A DNA stretch of 64,000 nucleotides from Nemopilema nomurai (lineage: Eukaryota > Cnidaria > Scyphozoa > Rhizostomeae > Rhizostomatidae), in NCBI GenBank assembly GCA_003864495.1, contig ML133457.1, positions 2,748,001-2,812,000 of the forward strand, read 5' to 3'. A program made the translations under genes and the position numbers. A model generated the notes under the pieces. That model had not been told where the DNA came from and did no database searches. It worked only from the letters and a program-made list of their open reading frames with translations. Every line of letters begins with the position of its first letter. Position 1 is the stretch's first letter. Shown here piece after piece: positions 1 to 14,283 of this stretch.

Positions 1-607
1 TGAAATAGACTATAAAAGCCAAGCTATTTAGGACACTAAAGAGTTATCAGCTTCGACTGTTGCATTGTCTTCAATAAATAGCTTTATAAAGGAACCTTTG
101 TATATCATTGTTATGTGCTCCTGAACTGTTTAAATTTCTTCCTGAGCAAGTGTTTTGCGGTACAAACTAGCATGCAAAAACTGCTTCCGCTATTTCTAGC
201 TATTGAAAACTCTTTTTAATAGGCTTGATGTTGTTCAGTATTTTAATATCGGATGCTACCATTAAATTGTGTTATCTGCTTTCACGCTGTTTTTCTGTGA
301 TCTCGACTTCCAAACATTAAACGGATTGCTAGACTATCATAGACTTTCCTTAAAGATACAACAGAAGATCTGTACGATTACCTCAAAAGTGTTCATATGA
401 AAAACGAAGAAAAGCATAAAAACGCTATAGGTTCACAACCCGCCGGTCTAGAGACCAGAGTGTCTTTCTACACCTATCCCCACCAAAAACCCTGGCTTAA
501 CATACTGTTCTCGTGTAATATAGCAGCACAGAGGATATACCCAACAAAATAAAAGCTATTATATATATTTAAAATAAAAAAGCGACAATCAAGAAATTGG
601 AGTGCAC

Positions 608-3600
608 CTTTCGTGACCACGATCTGATAGAAGACTTTGCCCTGGTGTGAGGTCGATCACCAATGAGGCTTGTGAGCCACGGCTGTCAAGGACAAACATC
701 GGTTTTAATCCATCGTGAAAAGACAGCGGAATCTCAACATCCCCACGTAAGACAACGAGTATAACGTAGACACACAAAAGATCAAGAAAGCCTTGTCAGA
801 AACTTCTTTGACACTCGGAATATTTATTTGAAAAAGGAAAGTAGGTTTTCGCTGCCTGAGACATTAGAAATGAATGCTCTCTACCAGATGAAACTAATGG
901 TTGCAAATGGTGATTTCCATGCAGAGTTTCTTCAAGGAAACCCGTGAAAAGCGCTTTCATTTCATCGGCGTGATATTTTGCGATTTTCGAAACATAGACC
1001 GAGGGTAGAAAAATGATATCCAAATAAAAGAAAAATTGCCTTCCCCACTCCCAAATTTACTTTGGAGGGACTTCACTGAGTAGAGAGGAGATGGACTTTT
1101 TTCGGACTCTGTAACAGTCCGCTTCCAGCTCACAAGCCTTAAAACTATAATGCTTTATAAATTCATTTGACTTTTAGAGAGAGATTGCTCCATAGAACAC
1201 TAACCGACTTTGAAGAAGCCCTGGTCTTTTGTGCTCCCGATCTCCAGTCCATTTCTGGGCCTTGCGTGGTGACCCATGGATAGTGTAGAGATCCTTCAGC
1301 TGGGGTTGCACCATTGTCGGTGACATTGTGTCAATTGGCTTGATGGTGTGGCACACAAAGGTATCATGCTTCTCACGACTCGAGGGGCCAGTTGATCCCA
1401 CTTCCTTTTTACTTTTTGTTCTTTTGAAAAGACACTGTTAAAAGGGATGGTTTGAAATTCATCTTTGGTTAGCAGCTTGCTCAAGGAATACAATACATAC
1501 TTATAGAACAGAGAGCGGTTTAACAACAAATTGGCAGAAGAACGATGAAAAGTGTGGGGATTAACCAGGAAACAACCAAAGACGACTAATTTCAAAAAAG
1601 AGAAGCTTCGGCCGGTTCATTGGGTCATGCTAAAAAGCAAAAGATTGAAAAGTCTTCAGGCCTACCTTGGGAAGAAGCAAATGACAAGCTTGGTTTTCGT
1701 TAATACTTACAACCCATCATAGACACTTTCACTAGCAAATGTGAATTAGCAATTACTTCAAGGGTACTATTTCTAACTGTTTATCAATAGCTCCTAAGAT
1801 GACTTTTATAATTTTGCAATGAGCAGTCCGAGCTTGACATTCCTACGCATACTTACAAAAAGTCAAAATTAAATCAAAAGGGCTTTTACCGAACATTTCC
1901 TTTAACAAACTTCGATCTAACTAGGCAAATAGTTGCTGCCATATTCTCAATGTAAGGTTTATACGTACAACAACAACAGCCATTAGCACCATGAAAAGGA
2001 ACGTTGCTGTGGCGACGGCCGCGACCGGGAACCAGACCTCTTCGGTGAAATTTCGATGCAGACTCACAATTTCTACATTTCGCTGAGACAAAATATTTCA
2101 CTACGTCAGTACGACTTTTCATGCAAAATTACTTATAAACATTGAAAAGGTTATTACTTCAGGGAAATAGGTTATTACTTCAATAACATAACACAAAATT
2201 ACTTCAGGGAAAAGAAATTGGTATCTAAAATATCATTGGTATCATCTGGCAAAATATCATTGAAACTATTAGTTGGCTCAACATTCTTTGTTCATATTGA
2301 TACTTAGTGCCTTAACAAATTTATTAGCAGATCCGTTAAGAATATGGCATGCCTGGAAAATGAAAACACATAATGCGAAAAACGATTCATCCTACAGGTT
2401 TGACCAAAGTCAGAAACAGATCAAAGATGAAATTGAATTTGAGAGGGAGAATGTTACGGGTAAAGGACCATTTTCATAATACTACACTATGGTGCTATCT
2501 ATATGGCTATTTATAAGCTATGGAAAGTTATGTCATGGATGCTGTTTGCGTTTCCTTGCGTGACAACTGATTTCTAGCTGTGACTTCATTTAGCCTCGTA
2601 TGATGGCTATAAAATTGGAAAGGCTTTTGCCTAGCGTGATGCAGCTCAAGTACTGTATAAGTAACAAACACGTAATATAAATACGGCTAGGCAACCTTGG
2701 ATGGATTTTAAGTATATTCACACAATTTCACACATCCATAAAACTTAAATAAGTGAATACATTTTATTAATTCTAGATTTTACGAAGCATGGAATAGATT
2801 CAAACAATGAATAGACTGACAAATGAAAGACCAGTTTAGGTGCAAATGTCCCACAAGGAAATATTCAAAAAATCGGAAAATACCTTGGAATAAAATGTCG
2901 TGACGTTATAATCCTGCAAGAAACCTTTCATCCCTTCGGTTTTGAAGAGAACCACAAGATCTTGACCAGAGATGTAATGTCCTGTCTTAGTTTTAGACGC
3001 GGCCTTTCTGCAGTAAACCTCCAGAGTCTGTGAGGCTGATTTCAACTGAAAGAGACACCAAGAATGATGAAATATTCCATGTGTTGGAAAAACCTGTTCG
3101 GCTAGAGGAACAAACTAAACTGGGCGCCACCCTACTGTCTTGTTCAAAATAAGCAAATTATTCTCCCTTACAAAGAGTTAACGGACAGTGGGAACGAATC
3201 CATGTTGCTCTTCACAGTTGAAGAACTCAATTATTCATGACCACTGGACGCGAAGAAGCTTGAATTCGGAGCTGCACTAAAAATAGTCGTGTGTCTCTTA
3301 TTATAGCAACTTAATATCCTGCCACTTGTTTCCTGTAACCATGCTTAACAAACGAAAAAAATGACTTCAAAAATATGAGTTTTGGGCAAAAACATGACTC
3401 TTAATAGCCTTATTATGGATAGAAGTGTTTTTCACAGTGAACATTTATTTAAATGTGGACATGACAAACGCAACTAAGCTTTCAAAAAATAATGCATGAG
3501 CAAATATGACCGACAAAACTCTTGAAAAGTGTCGTCTTGACAACGAGGTAACCTTCTTTAGCACAACACAAGTTAAAAACACATCGGGATTATTCCAAAT

Positions 3601-6600
3601 CAGAGAAACTGACAATGTTGAAGAAAATCCTGGCGGTAGCAGAGTTGTATCAAAGATCCATAGGATACAAATTCATCGGTGCTTAAGACTGGACGTCAAA
3701 AGCAATGCTTTTCCATTCGTTAGACAAACCAAGAAATACTCCCAAAACTACCACGAAGAATGGTCCCGCTCTTTACAACCTTGAACGTCGGTGAAAAAAG
3801 CAAGGAAAATCCTGTCGGCAAGACATTCCAAGCTCTAGTTGAGACGCCTTTGATATGGCCTAGACTTGTGCGTTTCTGTGTAAATTTAGCCTCCAATTGC
3901 AGTCCTACCTTTTTCAAACTGTCCGAAATTTCTAGGTTTGAAAAAACTGCCGCAATAACATTATCGGACGACACCGCGTCGATTGCATAGAAGAAGGCCG
4001 GTTCGAGACATTGCTGTCTCATGGCCAGTTATTGAAGAGAGTATCGAGATACAAAAGCCTACCAAATGACGCTTTCCCAAGGATAAAAAATCAAGCCTGG
4101 GCATTATAATGGGGGATAAACGAGGAAATTAAGCAATATTTCACCAAGCTTAGAAGTGTTTTGAAAGCCAGAAAATATGCGGGAAATATTCCGGCCCTCT
4201 CATGTGGACTACTCCGCTAACAGTCATGCGACTGCACTGTTTGTCTGAAAATTACAAAAAGGCAATGCTCTTGAAATGACGATTGCAAAGCTGCTAAACC
4301 AACATGTTGATTCGCTCTTACAAGGAATCTGAGAAATTTAATAAAACCAGTTGGCAAATCACAGATAAAATCCAACAGGTTGCGAAAGGCTGAACAACAG
4401 AAAGGCTAAATACGCTCTGTTCGGGATCAAGGCTATTTTTAGCTGGATGGAAGCACAAGAAAGCTTATGAGAGCGCTGTGTCATCACGGCAAGCTCAAAT
4501 GGCACTTGTCTGGGGCCACATATGGAAGGGCGATTTAAACCGACTTTACAGAACATAGCAGCTTTGTAAAACAGAGTCTAGCTCTAAAAAAATTCTCATT
4601 TGCCAAAGGCATAACAGATACTTCAAGCTCGACGGACGGAACTCTCTTTGTTTACCATAATCTACTCACTGTGCCTTCCCCTTCTGCCCTATAGGTGCTC
4701 CTTTCCAAGAGACAACATGCTATATCCTTTTATGATCTACATAATCTACTGTATATTTGCGTGTCCGTGAGGTTTAGGTGTACTTTTTGCAACAGACCTT
4801 CACTACTCGTCACCGCACTCTAACGACCCAACTAAGACCTTTTCGTTGGGTACTTTAAAAAGGTGAGTAAATATATTAAGTCGGCTGACGAACCTTTTTC
4901 GTGCCTAATATCCAACAAGACGCGTCATTTTGTCCTATGCCCGAAGCTATTGTCTGCAAAAACTTGTCCCGTCTTGATTCAAGTTGCGGCTTTGTCAATC
5001 CAACATTCTGAAACAAACAATGTTCTTCGCATTCACTCAACAAAAATGCATGAAAAAAATCGAGAACGTAGATCTACGAAAATTCGACCAATAACTTTCC
5101 CTCGAAAATGGGGTTCACTACAGAATGTTCCTTCTCCCGGGTGCAAATGTGGCAAATCTAGAAAAAAACTTTGTAAAGATGGCAGCATTGAATCTACGAC
5201 AAATCCTTTAAGAAAAACAATTTACGGCTCAATTTCGTGGAGGTATACCATTTAAATCTTTCTTATTTAGAGTGTCTTGGAATTAATCTTAAACGGAGAA
5301 ACAGCTCTAGTCTGCCATAAACTTCCCCCTTAAGGCCACTTTTCTAAAGCATGTACGTTATGAACAGAAGCGGGAACCGTATGCGACCCCTCACAGCCAG
5401 AATTATGAAAGAGAGCCTTCGAAAGCTATCAATTATAAACGACCCTCCCGGAGGCCGAACACCTGCATTACGCTCGGCTATTTTGGCTTCCATCCAATGA
5501 GCCACGTGCTAAAATGTCCTTCAAACTTTCGCCGATTCTCATTAGATATTTCTTAACTGCAGTTCGTGTTCTTTTGCTGCTTGGTGGCTGGCAATGTGTT
5601 GCAAATCACACTAGTGGCCAGTGACAAATACAGGCAATATGGCAAGAAAGAAAATGCACTACAAACTACAGAATCAGCTTCCCCAAATTATTACCGGAAA
5701 GTTGATAGATTAATACTTGAATTCAAATGAGAGCTTTCAAAAGTGAACCACGTATCTCCACATGTAATTATGAACAATATTTGATCTTTTTGTGAATTTT
5801 ATTAAAACAAAACAAATGAACTATTAAGAACTTAACACTTGAAATTCCCAAACAAAATTCCTTTGACTATTGATTAGAATGAAGGAATAAGGGCAATCTT
5901 TGAATACTGAAAAGAATGTAGTCCTTGAAACAAGATACAATTTGGTATTTCTCACACGAGCTTTGGCTGATTTTGAAACAGTCTAAACTTGGGTAAGCGT
6001 TGATCTAAGTTTTTAATCTGTTAGACTCAATGTTAGATTAATACATTTCCTGTTTGCTCATGAAAAGGAACGAATATTTTCCTGAAAATTCCTCGAAAGG
6101 ATTTTCCAAACCTTAAGAATCTTCTACCAAAAGAAGTTACTACCGTTTCAGAATAAACTCAATAACATAAATAACATCAGGATGGATTCTGCCAACGTCT
6201 AATCAAATCCACGCAAGTCTTCCGACAATAAAATACTTCACACAGGCCTTACAGTTTATCATTCAAAATGTATCAGTATTTTACTACAAGATACAAACCA
6301 CTTACGGATATCTAAATGTGAACAACCATTTTATGATATAGAATACTTTGATGTTTCTCCAACTTCACCAAAAAAGCCTTTTCTTAAATTGTGTCTCATG
6401 CGGGCATTAGCGGTGGTATGGTCAAGTGGACAAAGCAGTAATTTGGCCAGGAAGCAGACAAACTAATGTCAGGAAGCCACAATCGAACCACATCTCCCCA
6501 GGAGCCTTTGACAGTGCAGGGCCAACCCGTCTGTCTAACCTTAACTGGGCGGTCAAGGGGTATCCAATTAAAACCCCAAGGTGTAGCCAGATTCATTTTA

Positions 6601-9600
6601 CTTTCAACTAATATGGAATTAAATACAACAAATACCCATACACAGAGCCACCATTGCAATTAGTTCCAATCTAATAGTACGTTAACCAGTGCCTAGTAGC
6701 TTTACGATTCTTTGGGAAATTCAAACTTACTTTATCATAAACTGGTTTAGAAAAAAGACATTTTCATACAACAAAATTTTAGAGATTATCATTTTCAGTT
6801 TACTAAGTTGCTATCTCTGCATATTCTACAGACAAAAATAGACAATTAAAGAGACATAAACATGCACTTGCTAGACTTTCTTATATTCCTTTGGAGTAAG
6901 CATCCACAATGCTCTTATAAAGACTATGCAAACATACACTATTGCCAACATACATCCCTTAGAAGTGTACTGGTGGATTGCAGTTTCCTGCCATTGCACA
7001 TGTATCATTCATTAAAAATGCCTGACTCCTAGAGAGAATTATTTAATTGTTAAACAAAATATTTAATTAGAAATGACTGATTGCTAGATTGGTTTTTTTC
7101 CTTTAAAGGGTATCAAAAGTGTCTTTAAAAAGTATACATCAATTTTTTGCCAATTTGGCAAAAAACTTTCTGGGCCTTTATACTGTGACATCCAAAAATG
7201 ATTCACAGTCAAAAAGAGACTTGAGATTCAAAGTAGATTATTACAAGACTGTATTGTGTCTAGGCACAAATAGGAATTCTATCATGCTGTTAATTGATTA
7301 CCTAACTGAAGTGGCAATTCCAAATTTCAAAAAAGACTGTTCACACGTTTATCAGTGACTTGAATCTATCAAAAAATGAGTCACCTTTAAATTTGATGTG
7401 AATTCAACTGTTGAGGCTTTGAAATTCACCCTGTTCAGCAAACTTATAAACCAAAAAAAGAACATCAAGAAGTAATTCACACAAATGATCTTTAACTTAG
7501 GTGGAGATTTATTCTTGAAGGAAATGTTTTTTCTGTCTCCTGACATACCTATGTAAATTTCAAGGTTTCAAACTTCCATAATCATAACTGTTCTTGAAAA
7601 CATGTATAATCCTCGAAATTTTAAAACCGGAACATTCTACAGTGTGACTGTGCTTGCTAGCACTTGCCACATAAACATATAAGACATTTTGTTGCATTGG
7701 GTAAGCATACACATGACTTTTGAGAAAACAATTTTATCAATGCCTAAATCGTGGAAAAACAGCTAAAACTACAAATTTTTATAAATTTGTCTTCTCAGTA
7801 GCTAACAAAAAAATTTTAATTTAGCTAAAATGTTCAAACTTCTTTTTGATGCATCAACATTTGTTTGATGGTGGAGTATCATCAAACTTATTTGAAGTAA
7901 TACTCTCAGAGGTTATTTTCTGTTTGACCACCATGTTCTGTCAAAAAAGTCTTAACCAACAACATACAATTTGGTATGAGGTATTTCATCCAATGCTTTA
8001 ATTGTTCTCAATATTGCCCTTAACATTCAAAGAATTTTCAAAACTCATCCCAATATTCCATTAATTTGTCCTATTCACTTGTCCACTTGTCAGCCAAATA
8101 AGTTATCTAGTAAAGCTTGTGTAGCATGGTAAACAAAAACCTTTCAACAATATTAATATGAACAATGGATGTGATACCAGAGAGTTGGGGACAGTGGGGC
8201 ATCTGTCCCCTAAATAAGAGAACAATAATTGATTGTTTTCCTGAAACAATATGGGCAATAGTATATGTAGACAAAAGTATATTATTTTACAAATAGGGTC
8301 CCTAATGAGTTAAGAAGCAAGAACTGTTTCACTCATATATAACCCAGGGCAGAATGTGGATGTCCTGTTAGATACTGTTAGATTTAGGAGTTTATCAGCT
8401 CAATGATTGATCCCCAAGAGATTAAAGAATCATGAAGTCTTTAAGAAACAACTAAAAACTTGTAGTCAGAAACTAGATATAATCATATTTGATAAATGCT
8501 AGGTGGCTACAATGTTTATGGACCAGTTTTATAAACATTTTGAAAATCTGAAACCGCATACTACATATTTCTTTTTTCTTAGTAACCATTGAACATTTGT
8601 AATTATAAATTATTTCTTTTTCAGCGGGTCCACACCAGCCCTTGGGTTGTTCCAAACCTGATCTGCCTCAACAAATATTTTAGATATGTATCATCAATGG
8701 CTTTCTCTACTACCAAACAAGGTGAAACAAAAAAACGGAAAATTATTTCTATAGCAGCAAGAAAATGATAATACTGTCCTGATGTCTGAAGTACCAAATG
8801 ATAATACTGTCCATCATAATTGAGTGTGTTGCTAATTATGATAAAGTTTCATTTTTCTTTTAATTTTGATACTTTTGATAAATTTTTCTGCAGTCTCAAT
8901 CAGTGTTCTCTATTCCTAAATGATTGATTCAACATCAACATTGGAAAAACAAAATTTGTGCAACAGCTTTGCCAATACCAACCCAAGTTTCAGAGCAAAT
9001 AAGGGACCATATGCAGGTTGAAATATTAGTTGTCAATGTTACGTCTTAGAAATTAATTAAATTATCAGATAGCCACTAAGGTAGAAATATTATTCTCCAC
9101 AAACAGAGAAATACATTTATGACAAAACCTCATTCGTCTACAGCTGATTGAGATAAAACAGAAACACTTTGGTGAATATTGTTTTCAAGTTCTAGCTTTG
9201 AGGACCAAAGTTTTGAAACTCATAGAACACATGTCTATCATCTTATAAGTCGATACCTGAAGTGAATGAGATTAGCATTCCCTTGCGAATATTTCTGTTG
9301 CTGACACGGTTTTTCACAATACAAGCAAGAGGCTGGTTTATCACTTCATCACCAAGAGCCGTTTTCTCTGTACATATCAGCAAATAATCGTCAAGGAATC
9401 GTGCAACAAAAAGATAAATACTCACAACAACAAGGACATACGCGTCGGGAACAATCTTCTCTGAGCTACCATCCTGCTGGGTCGCTCTTCGTTTGAGAAA
9501 AGAAAATTCGCTCGCAACCAGATGTCCGAGGTCGTCTTTAGCGTTCTCTGCAGATGAGCTGGAGGTAACTGACAGTTCATCGCTTCTCTTTATTATTGGG

Positions 9601-10929
9601 CGTCCTCCCATTGTGACAGTTAAGGCCATTCCTAAAGAGAAGAGGACGAAATAAAACCAAAAAACCCATCAACGAAGCACGGTTTACTTCGTTGTTATGC
9701 GTGAAATGCTAGGCCTATCTGGACAATGACCTAATCTGTTTAAATATTGAATGTCATTTCCCTGGAGCAGGAATACAGTGTTTATGTTTGCTACCAGAAT
9801 GGAATTAAAAAAGGAAAAATTGTCATTCATTCAACTGCAACGAAAACATTTGATCGAATATTGAGTCTTCTCGCAAATTAAATTAGTATACGTTCTTTAA
9901 CAAAGTTTCAGTTATTTAAGATTCTTTGAGTTCTCGCAAAATGTAGAAAGGACCCTGGCAGTTGGGAATGTTGGTTTGTAGGGGGTTTTTGGCTCAGCAG
10001 CCACTCGTTTCATGATTTTTATGCTTCGGAAAAGTTCATGGGAGTCTCAAGAATCACTAAAAGAGCCATTTCACGAAGGTTCAACATAAACATGGCTTGA
10101 TGTCTAAAAACGCTTCAGAGGCAAAGGAACATAGCAAAACAAAAAAGTTATTTATAGGTAACGTTTTCACAAGTGAAAGAACACATACACACATTAATCA
10201 ATGTATAGGTGAGTTCTAGTTATTCAAAAGTAGGATTCAAAAGTTAGAGACAAGTTAGGGTGTATGCTTGGGTAATGGGGTGTCTTCTGTTCTGGAAAGT
10301 GAAGCAAAAATCATTCGTAAATGATAACATTTTCATTTAGGTAGAATAGAACACAAAATGAATTTATGAATATTTAATGCTTATATTCAGTGACAGTCTT
10401 TACAAAAACAGTAGATATTTCTCATCGGAACAGCAAGCTAACACTGAATAAAAGACATCGAGAAATAAAATATTAAACTTACATTCAAAATTTCACACAA
10501 AATTTAAAAAAACTGGATTTAATTACATCGGCAATTTAAAGAGTACAGAGGAGAACCATCGATATTTGATTTCAGCTGTTTATAAATAATTGAACAGGGA
10601 ATTCGTAGGTTTGGAGGAACTTCAACACTTATAATCTTCTCCCACTAAAGAGCTACCCAGATATATTAACTTGAAGATTAAAGGAATACTGAAAATAGAA
10701 ATTAACCGAGCTATTGACAGATGCCTGGGTATTTCTGAAAGTTTGAATGAACACCCTGAATAACATGACATGCTTGGTCGAAATTTGTTCTGCGAACTGA
10801 TGGACTGATCTTCCGGCGAGTGATGTTTATTACCAATAAGAATGCTGTGAAAAATACAAACTTACCTCGAGATTCGTGGCCATGAAGCAGTAAGACATTT
10901 AAGATGAAATAACGCATAAAATCTCGCAT
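608..10929 (-). CDS. Single-pass membrane protein, unrecognised family, probably 3'-partial
   Basis: Spliced model on the minus strand with exons 10929-10866, 9631-9426, 3045-2884, 2082-1969, 1434-1205 and probably 682-608. All have AG/GT borders and matching phases, and all read openly. Exon 1 encodes a 21-residue hydrophobic start (MRDFMRYFILNVLLLHGHES) that looks like a signal peptide. Exons 2 and 3 give a Ser-rich stretch and an ectodomain with one NVT and one NFT glycosylation sequon. Exon 4 holds a transmembrane segment (VWFPVAAVATATFLFMVLMA onward). Exon 5 starts with the basic stop-transfer CLFKRTKSKK and continues as a polar tail. The last listed exon is the weakest, and no stop codon is reached, so the gene probably continues beyond the left edge. 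One intron is 6.4 kb long. I do not recognise the family. It lies in tandem, same strand, downstream of the receptor phosphatase at 14.3-23.1 kb, but no shared sequence is visible. Confidence 0.5.
3046..9425. other. Large intron, no recognised gene
   Basis: A 6.4-kb AT-rich intron of the membrane protein gene. Medium ORFs on the plus strand (3506-3784, 3760-3990 and 4863-5255) encode nothing I recognise and have no convincing splice context. The last has a short Cys/Lys-rich end (CKCGKSRKKLCKDG). A tRNA-like promoter motif near 6.4 kb is listed separately. Confidence 0.5.
6408..6510 (+). repeat. Possible tRNA-derived SINE head
   Basis: TGGTCAAGTGG at about 6419-6429 matches the pol III A box, and a B-box-like AATCGAACC lies about 60 bases downstream. 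The spacing is wider than in a normal tRNA and no cloverleaf forms by eye. This could be an old SINE or chance. Confidence 0.2.
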
Positions 10930-11351
10930 TATAAGGCACGGTTCTGGTTATTTTGTCAAAAACCATAACTCGAACAGAATGGCAGCTTCATTGTATAAAT
11001 TGGATTTGATTAGAGCGCTCCTGCACAGAAGTGCGGCCTTGCGCATCCTTGTTTTCCTCATTTATTCGTAAGACTTGTTCTGATAGTAAAATATGTTCGT
11101 TGGCAGTACAGTATTCTCTCCTAATTAACGGACACTCCAAAAAACATCTCTGATTAGCGGACGAATATTTTTCTCCGATCGTTTTCCGGTCAAAGTCTCA
11201 TAAAAACTTCATAAAAAGTCACTCTAATCAACAGATAATTTTTTGCACAAAATAGTAATTTGGTTTCTTCTTGTTTCCAAGTAGCGGACAGAACAAAAAG
11301 CTAGGAGCAAGCGAGTAAAAAACTGAGACGAGTGAAAATTTCTTCAAATAT

Positions 11352-11515
11352 TTATTTCAAACACTTAGACAATTGGCAACCTAGTTGGCTTTGTATAGCT
11401 TCGTGCGTCTTTACAGCCCAGTTTACAAATTTTTCGCGTTCTTGGAAATGGTAAATCACTGGAATCGCCAGATCATAGCCACCTCCACGATTCAATCTCT
11501 TTTCAATAGCCTCAG
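11352..11515 (-). CDS. Possible orphan terminal exon
   Basis: After a good acceptor (ttgcattacag) an open frame of 54 codons runs to a TAA that overlaps an AATAAA hexamer. The peptide is charged and soluble (EAIEKRLNRGGGYDLAIPVI, then a Trp/Lys-rich part). It needs an upstream exon ending in phase 1. A further open stretch at 12009-12221 (minus) could belong to it, but no clean junction was found. It cannot be the last exon of the receptor phosphatase, which ends in its own stop at 14284. Gene identity unknown. Confidence 0.25.
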
Positions 11516-11769
11516 CTGTAATGCAAGTGTTTGGCACTTTCAAGAATGATATGCATATTTTGAAATCTTAATGCTTTCTTTTCGCAAAGAATTGATTCTA
11601 ATGATGGCTATTGCAGTATCATCCACCTCACTTGTTGGTTATTTTTTCTTTATTAAGTGTCTAAATTCAACCCAATATCTGCTAATAACTCAGATTCCAC
11701 CTTTACAACTTTCAATTACAAAAACTCCGGTCTATTCATAAATCTGAGACTTATAGCCCATTAGTGACG

Positions 11770-11788
11770 GTGGGGGGGGGGGGGGGGA
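11770..11788. repeat. Poly-G tract
   Basis: An almost pure run of about 17 guanines on the plus strand. Such a tract could form a G-quadruplex and is prone to length error in assembly. Confidence 0.8.
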
Positions 11789-14283
11789 GGAAGGTGTAAT
11801 GTTTATATGAATATACTTCCGATCATGTGATGATTGTCTCCTGCAAGGAAGCATGTTTTTTAAAGTAGTGAGTTCTGGATTTGGGATGATTAGAGAACAA
11901 GTGAAATTATGACTTTTCTCTGAGCCTTCTCCTACGAGCCCCGAAACGCTACAAACAGAAGGGTGCATTCTCACAAACTGAACTAGACAGAGTGATTGCG
12001 CACTGACATTAGGATGACAGGTAAGCATGTATCCTTGTCTTGTGTCGTAAGGACGTTAGAAGACGCTGGCGAATCTGCTCTTTAAAGACCCTTTTAGGTA
12101 ATGGACCCGGAAAATATTCTTGAGAAACGTCAAAGAATTCTCGGTTGCAGAAGACCCATCTTTGCAACCTCATTCGTGCCCGGAAGACAACGGGTATGCA
12201 AGTTATGGGGTAAAAAAACATTAGACAATAGATATATATTCAATATGTGTGCACTGTGGAGAAAAACAAGAGTTTTGAAGTAAGCGATTTGGCACAAATA
12301 TATGATGTGTCAATCTATTCTCTTCTTCTAAACCCAGGGAAACAACCTAAGTGTGACGAAATGGAATGCCTGTATTTTAAGACGTTTTCATTTCCCTTGC
12401 CAGTTTCCACATCAATATCTTAGAGCCCTAGGCTAAGCTATGGTCCGTTATGAAAATATTGGACATTGAGCACCACCCTCGGCTTATCTCCCTTAAATTG
12501 CAGGACAGAAAAAAGCGGAGAAAAAAACGGATAAAAATCAGGAAACACGAGCGATGCTATGCGTCGGCTCTTTGAAAAACTATGATCAGCGTCAAAGGTT
12601 TTTTATTTCAGTTCAAAAAGTTTTTCCTTGAAACTAAACAATTTTCAGAATTTTAGTGCTAAGATATGGTGCACATTTTAGAGTGATGATGAAACTATTC
12701 TTAACTTCATTTTCACCAATAATGTCTCAAAACAAGTGAATTAGACCTGCCCTGACTTGCTTTCGGAATCTTCAGTAATTCAAATCCACTCACTTAAGTC
12801 TGAGATACAGCATCTGACCGGTGGATTCATTTGATACATTTCCCACCACTCACCATCCAGCAGCGCTGCTTAAGGACATCTGCTCTAGAACGATTTGTTC
12901 AGGGCCATCGCTTAGATAAATAGAGTCGAAACCATATAGCGTTTCATCAATAAACACAATTGACCAGTATATATTGGTTTAGGTAACACCGTTACTTTAC
13001 TGGTACTGCAGAAGATAAGAAAGTCCACTATCTTATTAGAATTTAACAAATGAATTATAAATGAAAATTGAAAAAAGTGACTTTAAAGCGTTTATTAAAA
13101 GTATGCAGATCTCTTGCAATAACAATTAGTTATTACGAAAGATCTCAACATTTGAACAAAAGAATTATAGTTCGCATAGAATTTGCATGTTGAAGGGGAT
13201 GGTTAGCAATTATTGTAGAATCAAAAGATGGAAACGTTTTGTTGATGCATATGTATTCAGCTTTTTCTGAAGTGCAGTTTTAACCAGAGAAACATTGTAA
13301 TCCGAAATTTTCTTGCTTCTTGAAACTGCAAAAAAATTGTCTTACCAGAATTACGCCTTCCTCAGTGAGAAATTCTGTCCTAAATAGAAAACAATGTGAT
13401 CTTCTAGTTAATAATATTGTATATGGTGGCAAGACATCGATTAATTTTAGATTTTTCTAGAACCATCCATTTTATCTTAGGAATGCAGTACTGTTGAAGC
13501 ATGATATGTCTAGAAGCACTATACAAGTTTCTGCTTGCCTTTTTGACATCCAGTTTTCACAATTTCATGAGTCAGTGAAACTAACTAGACAAAGCAGACG
13601 AAGGAAATGAATTTTGTATCATCATTTACTAGGGAAAAAGAAAATGTAATGAAGAGAGAACTACAATAATTTTGGGATACCTTGCTAAAAGTTACACATT
13701 TACAATACAGGGTGTGATTCAGTCACGACATTGATCGCTGCCATATTGCAAAATGCATCAATAAATATTTTGTGAAGAAGTAAAAGACATTTTTCATATT
13801 TCATGACCTCAATCAGGCTTTGTGTACATTACAAAACAATTTCAAGAAATGAATAGGACATTATTCATCCTCTACGTATCTGTTGGTAAGACCAATCGAT
13901 TGAAATATTGATTTACATACAAGCCAATGGGTACATTGGTTGGCAGTATGAGAAGATATTATGGATGGGATACATTGAAGAAGAAGAAGTAACAACGAGC
14001 AAGTTGCTCTTGTCGGTTCACTAAGATCGGATTTGTTTATGGATTTCTGTCTCTCATTACAAAAGGCGGAAGAGTATCAGTTGCTGGTCAAAAAGCAGGC
14101 TCAAATCAAATACAAGCACAGCAGGGTTTCAAATGCTTAATAATAACATGCTTGAGTGTTGCTAAGACACTATATAATTAAATATAAATATAAGAACGTA
14201 GAACAAGATTAAAGTTTAGTAAAATATAACAAGCAGCGATTACAATGCAGCGAAAAGCAACTGTCCGTGATGCAACAAGGGCG
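11789..14283. other. No confident gene
   Basis: AT-rich DNA. Short splice-bounded open pieces on the minus strand (for example 13351-13384 and 12852-12882) could not be fitted in phase to either neighbouring gene, and no known domain was seen. Confidence 0.4.

Noticed and set aside
3506..5255. Plus-strand ORFs as a nested gene in the large intron
   Set aside because: No recognisable domain, no consistent splice phases and ordinary base composition; kept only as a note.
11352..11515. Terminal exon of the receptor phosphatase
   Set aside because: Its acceptor phase does not fit the last phosphatase exon, and a better in-phase terminal exon with TGA exists at 14304-14284.
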